Source: Nannocystis punicea
Lineage (GTDB): Bacteria > Myxococcota_A > Polyangia > Nannocystales > Nannocystaceae
Direction: 5' to 3'
DNA: 64,000 nucleotides
NCBI RefSeq assembly: GCF_026965555.1
Contig: NZ_CP114040.1
Coordinates: forward strand, 12,855,501 to 12,919,500
The stretch's first letter is position 1. Each line of letters opens with the position of its first letter. Positions 1 through 8,218 of this stretch are shown here, one piece after another. The notes beneath the pieces were generated by a model that saw nothing but the letters and a program-made list of their open reading frames with translations, did no database searches and had not been told where the DNA came from. The position numbers and the translations under genes are program-made.

Positions 1-129
1 ATCGAGCGGCTGCTGTGGATCACGAGCGACGAGGTGGCGGTGCGGATCGGCCCCGGAGAGATGAGCGCGAAGGCCAGCGTGATGCGGCGGATCCCGCTCG
101 CGGCGCTGCCGCCGTGGACGGAGAAGTGA
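1..129 (+). CDS. C-terminal end of an unidentified protein (truncated by window edge)
   Basis: Frame 1 is open from the first base to a TGA at 127-129 and encodes 42 residues ending in PPWTEK. Codon use is typical of the window, with mostly G or C at third positions, so this is a genuine gene end. The fragment is too short to assign a family. The next gene starts 45 bp downstream on the same strand. Confidence 0.6.
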   Translation: MERLLWITSDEVAVRIGPGEMSAKASVMRRIPLAALPPWTEK

Positions 130-174
130 GGGGTTGCACGGGCGCGGGAAACGGCCTAGCGTCGGCCGACGATC

Positions 175-645
175 ATGGATCTGCCGCGCTTCGAAGCCCT
201 GATGGTCGATCTGACCGCGAAGGTCGCAGGACGCCCGCTCGACGCCGATCTGGCCGAGTGGCTCAACCGCGAGGTCCCGGCCGACGGGCCCCAGTTCGCC
301 GCGATCGCGCAGGCCTGCCGCGAGGCGGTGGCGGCCGGCTGGATGTGCAGCCGCGAGCACGCGGGCATCAAGTACGGGCGGGTGATCAAGGCCGGGCCGG
401 CGACGCACGGCTTCTCGGTCGACGTGGTCGACATGAACGAGATCGCCGGCGGGCACCACGTGCACCCGAACGGCGAGATCGACATGGTGATGCCGCTCGA
501 GGGCGAGGCGAAGTTCGACGGCCACGGCGCGGGGTGGTGCGTGTATCCGCCGGGCAGCGCGCACACGCCGACGGTCGCGGGCGGGCGGGCGTTCGTGCTC
601 TACCTGCTGCCGCAGGGCGCGATCCAGTTCACCCCGGCGGCCTGA
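175..645 (+). CDS. DUF4863 / 4-hydroxylaminobenzoate lyase-like protein
   Basis: A 156-residue soluble protein resembling the DUF4863 family, whose characterised member PnbB converts 4-hydroxylaminobenzoate to protocatechuate with release of ammonia. The C-terminal half looks cupin-like: GGHHVHPNGEIDMVMP (about residues 87-102) followed by a later PPGSAHTPTV stretch provides His/Glu residues suited to metal binding. The ATG at 175 is the first plausible start, and the length fits the family. The stop lies 7 bp before the acyl-CoA synthetase start, so the two are probably co-transcribed, which would suit aromatic or carboxylate catabolism. Family assignment is from recalled sequence pattern; the substrate is unknown. 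Confidence 0.65.
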   Translation: MDLPRFEALMVDLTAKVAGRPLDADLAEWLNREVPADGPQFAAIAQACREAVAAGWMCSREHAGIKYGRVIKAGPATHGFSVDVVDMNEIAGGHHVHPNGEIDMVMPLEGEAKFDGHGAGWCVYPPGSAHTPTVAGGRAFVLYLLPQGAIQFTPAA

Positions 646-652
646 CGCGGCG

Positions 653-2287
653 ATGACGACGCCGAAGCTGTCGTACGTGCACGGCACCAGCGCGACGCCG
701 CTGCTGGGCGAGACGATCGGCGAGAACCTGCGGCGCACGGTGCTGCGGGTGCCCGACGCCGACGCGCTGGTGGTCCGCTCGCAGGGCTTCCGGGCCACGT
801 ACTCGCAGCTGTGGGCGTGGACGGGCCAGGCCGCGCGCGGGCTGATGGCGCTCGGGGTGCAGCGCGGCGACCGGGTCGGGATCTGGTCGCCCAACCGGGC
901 CGAGTGGGTGATCGCGCAGTACGCTGCGGCGCGGATCGGGGCGATCCTCGTCAACATCAACCCGGCGTATCGCGTCGACGAGCTGCAGTACGCGCTGCGT
1001 CAGTCGGGCGTGTCGGTGCTGTTGCTGGCGCGGCAGCACCGCGGCTCGGACTACGCGGCGATGGTCGCCGAGGTGATGCCCGGCTGCCCGGCGCTGCGCC
1101 TGACGATCGTGTTCGAGGACGGGTGGGACGCCATGCTCGCCGGCGGGTCGGCGATCTCGGAGGACGAGCTGGCGGCGCGCGAGGCGACGCTGCAGTTCGA
1201 CGACCCGGTCAACATTCAATACACCAGCGGCACCACCGGCGCGCCCAAGGGGGCGACGCTGTCGCACCACAACATCCTCAACAACGGGTTTTACATCGGC
1301 GAGACGCTGCGCTACGGCGAGCGCGACCGGGTCTGCATCCCGGTGCCGTTCTACCACTGCTTCGGCATGGTGATCGGCAACCTGGCGTGCACGAGCCACG
1401 GGTCGTGCATGGTGATCCCCGGCGAGGTGTTCGACCCGGTGAGCGCGCTGCAGGCGGTGCAAGACGAGGGCTGCACCTCGCTCTACGGCGTGCCGACGAT
1501 GTTCATCGCCGAGCTCGAGCACCCGCGGTTCGCCGAGTTCGACCTGAGCACGCTGCGCACCGGGGTGATGGCCGGCTCGCCGTGCCCGATCGAGACGATG
1601 AAGCAGGTGCAGTCGCGCATGCACATGCGCGAGGTGACGATCTGCTACGGCATGACCGAGACGTCGCCGGTGTCGACGCAGAGCGCGTGCGACGATCCGT
1701 TCGAGCAGCGGGTGACGACGGTCGGGCGGGTGCACCCGCACCTCGAGGTGAAGATCGTCGACCCCGAGACGGGGGCGATCGTGCCGCGGGGGGTCCGCGG
1801 CGAGCTGTGCACGCGCGGCTACAGCGTGATGCTCGGCTACTGGAACGACGACGCGGCCACGCGCGCGGCGATCGACGCGGGCCGCTGGATGCACACGGGC
1901 GACCTGGCGGTGATCGACGACGCCGGCTACGTGAGCATCGTCGGGCGGATCAAGGACCTCATCATCCGCGGCGGCGAGAACGTCTACCCGCGCGAGGTCG
2001 AGGAGCTGCTGCACACGCACCCGCACGTCAGCGAGGCGCAGGTGATCGGGGTGCCGAGCCAGCGCTACGGCGAGGAGGTGATGGCGTGGGTCAAGCTGCG
2101 GGCCGGGGCCAGCGTCACCGCCGACGAGCTGCGGCAGTACTGCCTGGCCCGGCTGGCGCGCTTCAAGGCGCCCGTGTACTGGAAATTCGTCGACGGCTTC
2201 CCGATGACCGTGACCGGGAAGATCCAGAAGTATCGCATGCGCGAGATCGCGGTCGCCGAGCTCGAGCAGGCCGCGCGCAGCGAGTGA
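653..2287 (+). CDS. AMP-binding acyl-CoA synthetase (ACSF2/FadD-type)
   Basis: A 544-residue member of the ANL adenylating superfamily that should activate a fatty or aromatic carboxylate with ATP and CoA. The ATP-binding loop YTSGTTGAPKG lies near residue 190, the A5-type motif is YGMTETSPVS, the hinge region has IIRGGENVYPREVEE, and the C-terminal lysine motif is TVTGKIQKYRMRE. The stretch PFYHCFGMVIGN resembles ACSF2-type medium-chain acyl-CoA synthetases. Full length with no disruption. Starts with ATG 7 bp after the DUF4863 gene, so it is likely the second gene of that operon. Substrate cannot be told from sequence. Confidence 0.85.
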   Translation: MTTPKLSYVHGTSATPLLGETIGENLRRTVLRVPDADALVVRSQGFRATYSQLWAWTGQAARGLMALGVQRGDRVGIWSPNRAEWVIAQYAAARIGAILVNINPAYRVDELQYALRQSGVSVLLLARQHRGSDYAAMVAEVMPGCPALRLTIVFEDGWDAMLAGGSAISEDELAAREATLQFDDPVNIQYTSGTTGAPKGATLSHHNILNNGFYIGETLRYGERDRVCIPVPFYHCFGMVIGNLACTSHGSCMVIPGEVFDPVSALQAVQDEGCTSLYGVPTMFIAELEHPRFAEFDLSTLRTGVMAGSPCPIETMKQVQSRMHMREVTICYGMTETSPVSTQSACDDPFEQRVTTVGRVHPHLEVKIVDPETGAIVPRGVRGELCTRGYSVMLGYWNDDAATRAAIDAGRWMHTGDLAVIDDAGYVSIVGRIKDLIIRGGENVYPREVEELLHTHPHVSEAQVIGVPSQRYGEEVMAWVKLRAGASVTADELRQYCLARLARFKAPVYWKFVDGFPMTVTGKIQKYRMREIAVAELEQAARSE

Positions 2288-2355
2288 CGCGGGCATCCGC
2301 GCGCCTGCGACCGGCGGTCGCGTGCGCGGGGCCGCGAACTCCGGTACCGTGGGGC

Positions 2356-3213
2356 GTGCGCGTCGCAGTCGTCGCCGCAGCGCTCGTCGCTGCCTGCAGC
2401 GGGTCCCCCAGCGGGCCCGCGAGCACGACCATGGACACGACGGCTGCGAGTTCGAGTGGCGCCGCGATCGACTGCGCAGTCGAGCCCGATGCGCTGTTTA
2501 TTAAAAGAATCGAGCCGCTGCTGGCGACGGACCGGCCGAAGACGTGCAACACCTGTCACCTGTCGGGCGTCGACATGGAGATGTTCGTGCAGGACACGCC
2601 GTGCCAGACGATGGCGTGCCTCGAGTCGAAGGGGCTGGTCGACCTGAAGGAGCCCGAGGCGAGCGTGGTGCTCGGGTGGATCTCCCGCGCAGACCCGCAG
2701 AGTCCGCTGATCGATCAGTCGGTGATCGACGAGGAGTACCAGGCGTTCCTGGCGTGGATCGAGGCGACCGCGGAGTGCGGCCTGTGCTGGTCGGGGGATA
2801 CGCCGTGCGGCGAGCCGAGCGGCGAGAAGTGCGACGAGGACGAGGCGGCGCCGGAGTGGGTCGACCCCGGCGACTGCTCGCCGCTGACCCGTGAGTCGCT
2901 GTTCCGCCACAAGGTGTACGTGTGGCGCGACCGCTGCTTCCCGTGCCACTTCGACAGCACCGACTTCGACGCGCCGAAGTGGATCGCCACCGGCTCGTGC
3001 GAGCTCGGCTCGCTGATGACGATGCGCAACGTGCTGGAGCGCGGGCTGGTGGACTACGACGAGCCGGAGCAGAGCCTGCTGCTGCTGAAGCCGCTGGCCG
3101 AGAGCGCCGGCGGGGTGATGCACGGCGGGCACGACAAGTTCGCCGACAAGAGCGACGAGGCGTACGTCGACTTCCTGGCGTGGATCTCCCGCGAGGTCGA
3201 GTGCTCGCCGTAG
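2356..3213 (+). CDS. Lipoprotein with two c-type haem motifs
   Basis: Predicted 285-residue lipoprotein starting at GTG 2356. The N-terminus MRVAVVAAALVAAC is a short signal peptide with lipobox, followed by a Ser/Thr-rich linker. Two CxxCH motifs (CNTCH and CFPCH) each suggest covalent haem attachment, so a periplasmic or outer-membrane-anchored dihaem electron carrier is likely. The halves around them are similar in layout, each ending in an FLAWI motif (YQAFLAWIEA, YVDFLAWISRE), suggesting an internal duplication of a cytochrome-like domain. Such domains occur in surface lipoproteins of myxobacteria and planctomycetes. A repeat unit lies just past the stop. The partner protein is not visible here. 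Confidence 0.7.
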   Translation: MRVAVVAAALVAACSGSPSGPASTTMDTTAASSSGAAIDCAVEPDALFIKRIEPLLATDRPKTCNTCHLSGVDMEMFVQDTPCQTMACLESKGLVDLKEPEASVVLGWISRADPQSPLIDQSVIDEEYQAFLAWIEATAECGLCWSGDTPCGEPSGEKCDEDEAAPEWVDPGDCSPLTRESLFRHKVYVWRDRCFPCHFDSTDFDAPKWIATGSCELGSLMTMRNVLERGLVDYDEPEQSLLLLKPLAESAGGVMHGGHDKFADKSDEAYVDFLAWISREVECSP

Positions 3214-3217
3214 GGCC

Positions 3218-3231
3218 TGTCTCTCGGGACA
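3218..3231. repeat. 14-bp palindromic unit (TGTCY-N4-RGACA), single
   Basis: A perfect match to the 14-bp consensus found throughout the window, located 4 bp after the stop of the haem lipoprotein gene. A short hairpin could form from CTGTC/GACAG. No T-run follows, so it is not a convincing terminator. Confidence 0.75.
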
Positions 3232-3334
3232 GCCAGTGCGTGCGGCGAGGACGCTGTAGAAGACGCTGTGCGGATGCGCAGGTCTCCTACATTTTGTGTT
3301 GACGCCCTCCGGGCACCCCCATATATTGCGGTTG

Positions 3335-3737
3335 GCGCTGGTACCCTCTGCGTTTGCGAAGACGCTGCGGGTTTAATAGGGAACCCGGTGAGAATCCGGG
3401 GCTGCCCCGCAGCGGTAAGCGAGAACGAACCCCACGGAGCACTGGCCGCGCGGCCGGGAAGTGTGGGTAGTAGGGACTCGGCGGCGACGTCGAGGAGCTC
3501 GTGAGCCCGAAGACCTGCCTGCGCCCGGCGACGGGAGACATCCGCCGCCGGAACGACCTGGAAGCCTCGCGGGAGGCGCGGTGCAAGCGAAGCGGAGACC
3601 CCGCGACTCGCCTCTGCCCCTGTCCCGCGCCGACTTCCGGTCGCCCGCGGGGGCGAGAGGTCGGTGCAGGGCGTTCGCTCGCGCTGACCCTCTGCCCCGG
3701 CTCTTCCTCGCGGTTCACGTGAACCGAGGAGGGCGAG
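3335..3737 (+). promoter_or_regulatory. Cobalamin (B12) riboswitch with RBS-sequestering hairpin, upstream of nrdA
   Basis: The aptamer is recognisable from its conserved core, AGGGAACCCGGTGAGAAT then CTGCCCCGCAGCGGTAA (about 3380-3419), and from the B12 box GAGCCCGAAGACCTGCC at 3503-3519. About 200 nt later a hairpin at 3704-3731 is centred on GGTTCACGTGAACC. It extends past a 2-nt bulge so that TTCCTC pairs with GAGGAG, the nrdA Shine-Dalgarno (GAGGAGG at 3726-3732, ATG at 3738). This looks like a translational OFF platform: cobalamin binding would favour the hairpin and block NrdA synthesis. Known precedent: B12 riboswitches repress class Ia nrd genes in Streptomyces, where a B12-dependent class II enzyme takes over. 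The aptamer is clear; the platform is inferred. Confidence 0.9.
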
Positions 3738-6149
3738 ATGGACAGGGACAGCACGACGAGCGGGGCCTCGCTGGAGGGCGAGCCGACCCGATCTGGCTTT
3801 CAGACCAGCATGCGGGTGAAGAAGCGCAGCGGGGCGCTCGAGCCGGTCGACATCCACAAGATCGTGCAGGCGGTCGACCGCTGCTGCGCGGGCCTCGACG
3901 CGGTCGACGCGGTGCGGGTGGCGACGCGGACGATCAGCGGCCTGTACGACGGCGCGACCACGCAGGAGCTCGACCTGCTGTCGATCCAGACCGCAGCGGG
4001 GCTGATCGCCGAGGAGCCGCAGTACTCGCGGCTGGCGGCGCGGCTGCTGTCGAGCACCATCGAGGCGGAGGTCGGGCTCGCCGGGGTCCGCACGTTCTCG
4101 GAGTCGATCGCGCTCGGTCGCCGGCTGAACCTGATCCACGAGCGGCTGCAGGCGTTCGTCAGCGCGGCGGCGGCCGAGCTCGACGCGATGGTGGAGCCGG
4201 CGCGCGACCGCGAGTTCGAGTACTTCGGCCTGCGCACGGTCTACGACCGCTACCTGCTGCGCCACCCGCAGACGCGGCAGGTGATCGAGACGCCGCAGCA
4301 GTTCTTCATGCGGATCGCCTGCGCGCTGGCCGAGTCGGTGGCGGAGGCGCGCGAGCTGTACGCGCTGCTGTCGGCGCTGGAGTACCTGCCGAGCTCGCCG
4401 ACGCTGTTCAACGCCGGGACACGACATGAACAATTGGCCAGCTGCTTCCTGCTCGACTCGCCGCGCGACCAGCTGTCGCACATCTACCAGCGCTACCACG
4501 ACGTGGCGATGCTGTCGAAGTTCTCCGGCGGCATCGGCCTGGCCTACCACCGGGTGCGCTCGCGCGGCTCGCTGATCACCGTGACCAATGGGATCTCCTG
4601 CGGCATCGTGCCGTGGCTGAAGACGCTCGACGCGTCGGTGGCGGCGGTCAACCAGGGCGGCAAGCGCAAGGGCGCCTGCTGCGTGTACCTCGAGTCGTGG
4701 CACGCCGACATCGAGGCGTTCCTCGAGCTGCGCGACAACACCGGCGACGAGGCCAGCCGCACGCACAACCTCAACCTCGCCAACTGGGTGCCCGACCTGT
4801 TCATGCGCCGGGTCGAGGCCGACGCGGCGTGGAGCCTGTTCGACCCCAAGACCGTGAAGGACCTGCCCGACCTGTACGGCGAGGCGTTCGAGGCCCGCTA
4901 CCTCGAGTACGAGAGGACCGGCCTGGCCGTAAGGACAGTCTCGGCGCGCGACCTGTACGCGCGGATGATGCGGACGCTGGCGCAGACCGGCAACGGCTGG
5001 ATGACCTTCAAAGATCGCTGCAACATCACCTGCAACCAGACGGGGGCGCCGGGGCGGGTGGTGCACCTGTCGAACCTGTGCACGGAGATCGTCGAGGTCA
5101 CCGCCGGCGACGAGGTGGCGGTGTGCAACCTCGGGTCGATCAACCTGGCGCGGCACGTTCGTACATGTCCGGATGGACAGGTCGAGTTCGACTTCGATCA
5201 ATTGGCGCGGACGGTCGGGCTGGCGGTGCGGCAGCTCGACCGGGTGATCGACCTCAACTACTACTCGCTGCCGGGGGCGCGCGACTCGAACACCCAGTGG
5301 CGGCCGGTCGGGCTCGGGCTGATGGGCCTGCAGGACGTGTTCTTCCAGCTCGGCCTGGCCTTCGACTGCGCGGCCGCGCGGGCGCTGTCGCGGCAGATCT
5401 CCGAGGAGGTGTACTTCCACGCGCTGGCGGCCTCGTGCGCCCTGGCGCGCGAGCGCGGGCCGCACCCGACCTTCGGCGAGACCCGGGTGGCGCGCGGCGA
5501 GCTGCAGTTCGACGCCTGGCACGTGGCTCCGGGCGAACCTGAACGTTGGGACAGGCTGCGCACGGACATCCGGGCGCACGGCCTGCGCAACTCGCTGCTG
5601 GTGGCGATTGCGCCGACGGCGACGATCGCGGCGATCGCCGGCTGCTACGAGTGCATCGAGCCGCAGGTGTCGAACCTGTTCAAGCGCGAGACGCTGTCGG
5701 GCGACTTCCTGCAGGTCAACCGCTACCTGGTGGCGACGCTGAAGCAGCTGGGGCTGTGGACCGAGGCGACGCGCAACCACCTCAAGCTGGCCGAGGGCTC
5801 GGTGCAGCAGCTGGAGGGGCTGCCGGAGGCGCTGAAGCTGGTGTACCGCACCGCGTGGGAGCTGCCGATGCGCTCGCTCATCGACATGGCGGCGGAGCGC
5901 GGGGCGTTCATCGATCAGAGTCAGTCGCTGAACCTGTTCATCGAGAGCCCGAGCATCGGCCAGCTGTCGAGCATGTACTTCTACGCGTGGAAGCGCGGGC
6001 TCAAGACGACCTACTACCTGCGCTCGCGCCCGGCGACGCGGATCGCCAAGGCCACGGTCGACGCGGCGGCGAGCGCGGAGCCGCCGGCCCCGCGCGCGGC
6101 GGTCGCGTGCTCGCTCGAGAACCCCGAGTCCTGCGAGGCCTGCCAATGA
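3738..6149 (+). CDS. nrdA: Class Ia ribonucleoside-diphosphate reductase, large (alpha) subunit
   Basis: An 803-residue catalytic subunit that reduces ribonucleoside diphosphates to deoxyribonucleotides with NrdB. An N-terminal ATP-cone (about residues 15-105) gives dATP/ATP control. Active-site residues are visible: Cys236 and Cys463 (redox pair), N446-x-C448-x-E450 (thiyl radical Cys and its partners), the tandem tyrosines of LKTTYYLR for radical transfer, and a C-terminal CEAC pair for re-reduction by thioredoxin. Start ATG 3738 follows GAGGAGG. The stop overlaps the nrdB start (ATGA), implying coupled translation. Controlled by the upstream cobalamin riboswitch. A 14-bp palindromic unit at 5166-5179 encodes TCPDGQ with locally rare codons (gtt, cgt, aca, gga). 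Confidence 0.95.
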   Translation: MDRDSTTSGASLEGEPTRSGFQTSMRVKKRSGALEPVDIHKIVQAVDRCCAGLDAVDAVRVATRTISGLYDGATTQELDLLSIQTAAGLIAEEPQYSRLAARLLSSTIEAEVGLAGVRTFSESIALGRRLNLIHERLQAFVSAAAAELDAMVEPARDREFEYFGLRTVYDRYLLRHPQTRQVIETPQQFFMRIACALAESVAEARELYALLSALEYLPSSPTLFNAGTRHEQLASCFLLDSPRDQLSHIYQRYHDVAMLSKFSGGIGLAYHRVRSRGSLITVTNGISCGIVPWLKTLDASVAAVNQGGKRKGACCVYLESWHADIEAFLELRDNTGDEASRTHNLNLANWVPDLFMRRVEADAAWSLFDPKTVKDLPDLYGEAFEARYLEYERTGLAVRTVSARDLYARMMRTLAQTGNGWMTFKDRCNITCNQTGAPGRVVHLSNLCTEIVEVTAGDEVAVCNLGSINLARHVRTCPDGQVEFDFDQLARTVGLAVRQLDRVIDLNYYSLPGARDSNTQWRPVGLGLMGLQDVFFQLGLAFDCAAARALSRQISEEVYFHALAASCALARERGPHPTFGETRVARGELQFDAWHVAPGEPERWDRLRTDIRAHGLRNSLLVAIAPTATIAAIAGCYECIEPQVSNLFKRETLSGDFLQVNRYLVATLKQLGLWTEATRNHLKLAEGSVQQLEGLPEALKLVYRTAWELPMRSLIDMAAERGAFIDQSQSLNLFIESPSIGQLSSMYFYAWKRGLKTTYYLRSRPATRIAKATVDAAASAEPPAPRAAVACSLENPESCEACQ
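5166..5179. repeat. 14-bp palindromic unit inside nrdA
   Basis: A perfect consensus copy read in frame as TCPDGQ. The surrounding codons (gtt cgt aca tgt ccg gat gga) are unusual for this GC-rich gene. It lies in the variable segment after the conserved NLGSINLARHV motif, where NrdA proteins differ in length and sequence. Confidence 0.7.
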
Positions 6150-7168
6150 GTCACGTCCACCGCCCCACCCGCCTGCTCGAGCCCGGCCTGTGCCTGTCGC
6201 TGCGGCCGATGCACTACCCGGTGTTCTTCGAGATGTACCGCGCGGCGATCAAGAACACCTGGACCGTCGAGGAGGTCGACTTCTCGACCGACGTCGCCGA
6301 CCTTCGCGGCCGCATGTCCGAGGCCGAGCGCCACCTCGTGCAGCGGCTGGTCGCGTTCTTCGCCACCGGCGACGCGATCGTCGCCAACAACGTGGTGCTG
6401 AGCCTGTACCGCCACATCAACGCCCCCGAGGCGCGGATGTACCTGTCGCGGCAGCTGTACGAGGAGGCGCTGCACGTGCAGTTCTACCTGACGCTGCTCG
6501 ACACCTACGTGCCGGACCCCGACGAGCGCCACCGGGCCTTCGCGGCGATCGAGACGATCCCTTCGATCCGCCGCAAGGCCGAGTTCTGCATGCGCTGGCT
6601 CGACTCGGTCCAGGGCACGGAGCGGCTGGGCGACCGCGAGCAGCGGCGCAGGTTCGTGCTCAACCTGATCTGCTTCGCCGCGTGCGTCGAGGGGCTGTTC
6701 TTCTTCGGCGCGTTCGCCTACGTGTACTTCCTGCGCTCGCGCGGGCTGCTGCACGGGCTGGCGGCCGGGACCAACTGGGTGTTCCGCGACGAGAGCGCGC
6801 ACATGAAGTTCGCCTTCGAGGTGGTGAGCACGATCCGCCGGGAGGAGCCGGGGCTGTTCGACGCGTCGCTCGAGGCGGAGGTGCAGGCGATGATCGCCGA
6901 GGCGATCGACTGCGAGACTCAATTCGCCGAGGACCTGGTCGGCGGCGGCGTGGCCGGGCTGTCGGTGCGCGACATCCGACAGTACCTCGAGTACTGCGCC
7001 GACCAGCGGCTGGTGACCCTGGGCATGTCCCGCCGCTACGGCGTGAGCAACCCGCTGTCGTTCATGGAATTGCAGGACGTGCAGGAGGTGGCAAACTTCT
7101 TCGAGCGCCGGGTGTCGGCGTACCAGGTCGGGGTGACCGGACAGGTGGTGCTCGATGCAGCGTTCTGA
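6146..7168 (+). CDS. nrdB: Class Ia ribonucleotide reductase, small (beta) subunit
   Basis: A 340-residue ferritin-like radical-generating subunit. The diiron ligands are recognisable: Asp76, Glu107 and His110 (in EEALHVQFY), a Glu in CVEGLFFFG near residue 182, and Glu216/His219 in DESAHMKF. The tyrosyl radical site is Tyr114, seven residues after Glu107 as in E. coli R2 (E115/H118/Y122), so this is a tyrosyl-radical class Ia enzyme and not the Phe-containing class Ic type. Starts at ATG 6146, overlapping the nrdA stop by 4 bp. Its 3' end overlaps the next gene by 14 bp. Transcribed behind the B12 riboswitch. Confidence 0.95.
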   Translation: MSHVHRPTRLLEPGLCLSLRPMHYPVFFEMYRAAIKNTWTVEEVDFSTDVADLRGRMSEAERHLVQRLVAFFATGDAIVANNVVLSLYRHINAPEARMYLSRQLYEEALHVQFYLTLLDTYVPDPDERHRAFAAIETIPSIRRKAEFCMRWLDSVQGTERLGDREQRRRFVLNLICFAACVEGLFFFGAFAYVYFLRSRGLLHGLAAGTNWVFRDESAHMKFAFEVVSTIRREEPGLFDASLEAEVQAMIAEAIDCETQFAEDLVGGGVAGLSVRDIRQYLEYCADQRLVTLGMSRRYGVSNPLSFMELQDVQEVANFFERRVSAYQVGVTGQVVLDAAF

Positions 7169-7577
7169 GGCAGACAACGAGCGGATCGAGGCGGGCCGGG
7201 TGCGCGAGGCCCGGCTCGTCGAGATGGTGTTCCCGGAGCAGACGAACCACTACGGGACTCTGTTCGGCGGGCAAGCGCTGGCGCTGATGGACAAGGCGGC
7301 GTTCGTGGCGGCCTCGCGTTACGCGCGGCGCACGGTGGTGACTGCCAGCAGCGAGCGCGTCGACTTTCATGTGCCGATCCGCCAGGGGCAGCTGGTGGAG
7401 CTTATCGCTCGTGTGGTGGCGACGGGGCGGACGTCGATCACGGTCGAGGTCGAGGTGTTCGCCGAGGATCTGTTGACCGGCGATCGGCAGCTCGGGACTC
7501 GTGGGCGCTTCGTGCTGGTCGCCCTCGATGCGCACGGGAATCCGACTTCGGTGCCTGGGCTCTCGAGTCAGGGGTGA
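7155..7577 (+). CDS. YciA-type acyl-CoA thioesterase (hot-dog fold)
   Basis: A 140-residue single hot-dog domain protein that should hydrolyse acyl-CoA thioesters. The typical opening VFPEQTNHYGTLFGGQALALMD has the N/H-x-x-GxLFGG pattern of the YciA/BACH family, followed by the R-V-D-F strand (SSERVDFHVPI). The ATG at 7155 lies inside the end of nrdB, so the gene is the third member of the nrd operon and is translationally coupled. The link with nucleotide reduction is unclear; it may simply be a passenger. Its 3' third recurs as a decayed copy about 500 bp downstream. Confidence 0.9.
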   Translation: MQRSEADNERIEAGRVREARLVEMVFPEQTNHYGTLFGGQALALMDKAAFVAASRYARRTVVTASSERVDFHVPIRQGQLVELIARVVATGRTSITVEVEVFAEDLLTGDRQLGTRGRFVLVALDAHGNPTSVPGLSSQG

Positions 7578-7640
7578 GCGGGGCTTGCTTGCGCGGGGAT
7601 CGTGAGGCTGTGGTTCGCGAATTGCCGACTGCGCCTCGCG

Positions 7641-7744
7641 GGGGGTCCGGGGAAGAGTCGCCCGTGAGTTCAGCGCCCGGATGGGCGCTCGTGCCTCGCA
7701 CCCATCCCGTCTCGAATTCACGGTCGACCCTTCCCCGGACCCCC
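7641..7744. repeat. 104-bp imperfect palindrome
   Basis: Outer arms 7641-7660 and 7725-7744 pair in 19 of 20 positions (gggggtccggggaagagtcg against its reverse complement). Inner arms 7662-7671 and 7714-7723 pair in 9 of 10. A smaller hairpin agcgccc/gggcgct sits at 7672-7689. The whole element could fold as one long cruciform or RNA hairpin. It lies between the thioesterase gene and its decayed copy. Candidates are a MITE-like insertion, a strong terminator of the nrd operon or a structured RNA; nothing in the sequence decides between them. Confidence 0.7.
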
Positions 7745-7819
7745 TGGCACGGCCGCAGCCGTGAGAGGCCGACCCGCCGTCGCGGGCTTCGATGACGGAT
7801 GTCCTTCGGGGCAGGTCGT

Positions 7820-8077
7820 CGGAGTCTGTTCGACGGCCAGGGCTGGCCGCCGAACAGACGCTTTCTCGCGTCCTTTCCGGCGGGTCCTCCTCGCGCGGCG
7901 AGCTTCGTGTCGGCGAGGGCGGGCTTCGTCGAACGGGTCGAGGCGATCTGCTCGCCGAACGCCGGGTCCGAGGATCTCGTCACCGGCGATCGCCGGCTCG
8001 GGACGCGCAGGCGCTTCGTGCCGACACGTACGGCAAATCCGACTTCGGTGCGGGCGCTCGCTGCGACTCAGGAATGA
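7820..8077 (+). pseudogene. Decayed partial copy of the YciA-type thioesterase gene
   Basis: A 92-codon reading frame (7799-8077) preserves two blocks of the neighbouring thioesterase: RSLFDGQG against GTLFGGQA near its start, and SEDLVTGDRRLGTRRRFV against AEDLLTGDRQLGTRGRFV near its end, followed by NPTSV in both. In the second block, 43 of 51 nucleotides from 7970 onward match 7464 onward by eye count. The centre of the domain, including the catalytic strand region, is missing or unrecognisable. This looks like a tandem duplication followed by deletion and drift, with the 104-bp palindrome between the copies. Confidence 0.65.
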
Positions 8078-8218
8078 CTTGCGGCCAGGGTTCCGCCGGC
8101 CGCTCACGGCGACCGAGGCGCTACCCGGGGAGCCCCTCAGCGCGGTTCCTGCCGGGTCGTTGCTTGATCGTTGCAGCGACCTGCTAGACTACGCGGGTAG
8201 ATCGAGCTGGGGGATGAA

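Noticed and set aside
811..2355. Long open frame upstream of the haem lipoprotein in the same frame
   Set aside because: It overlaps the acyl-CoA synthetase in another frame and is Arg/Gly-rich, as GC-rich shadows are; the gene starts at GTG 2356 with a signal peptide.
3054..6146. 1030-codon minus-strand frame opposite nrdA
   Set aside because: Antisense shadow of nrdA with Arg/Leu/Val-rich composition and no domain.
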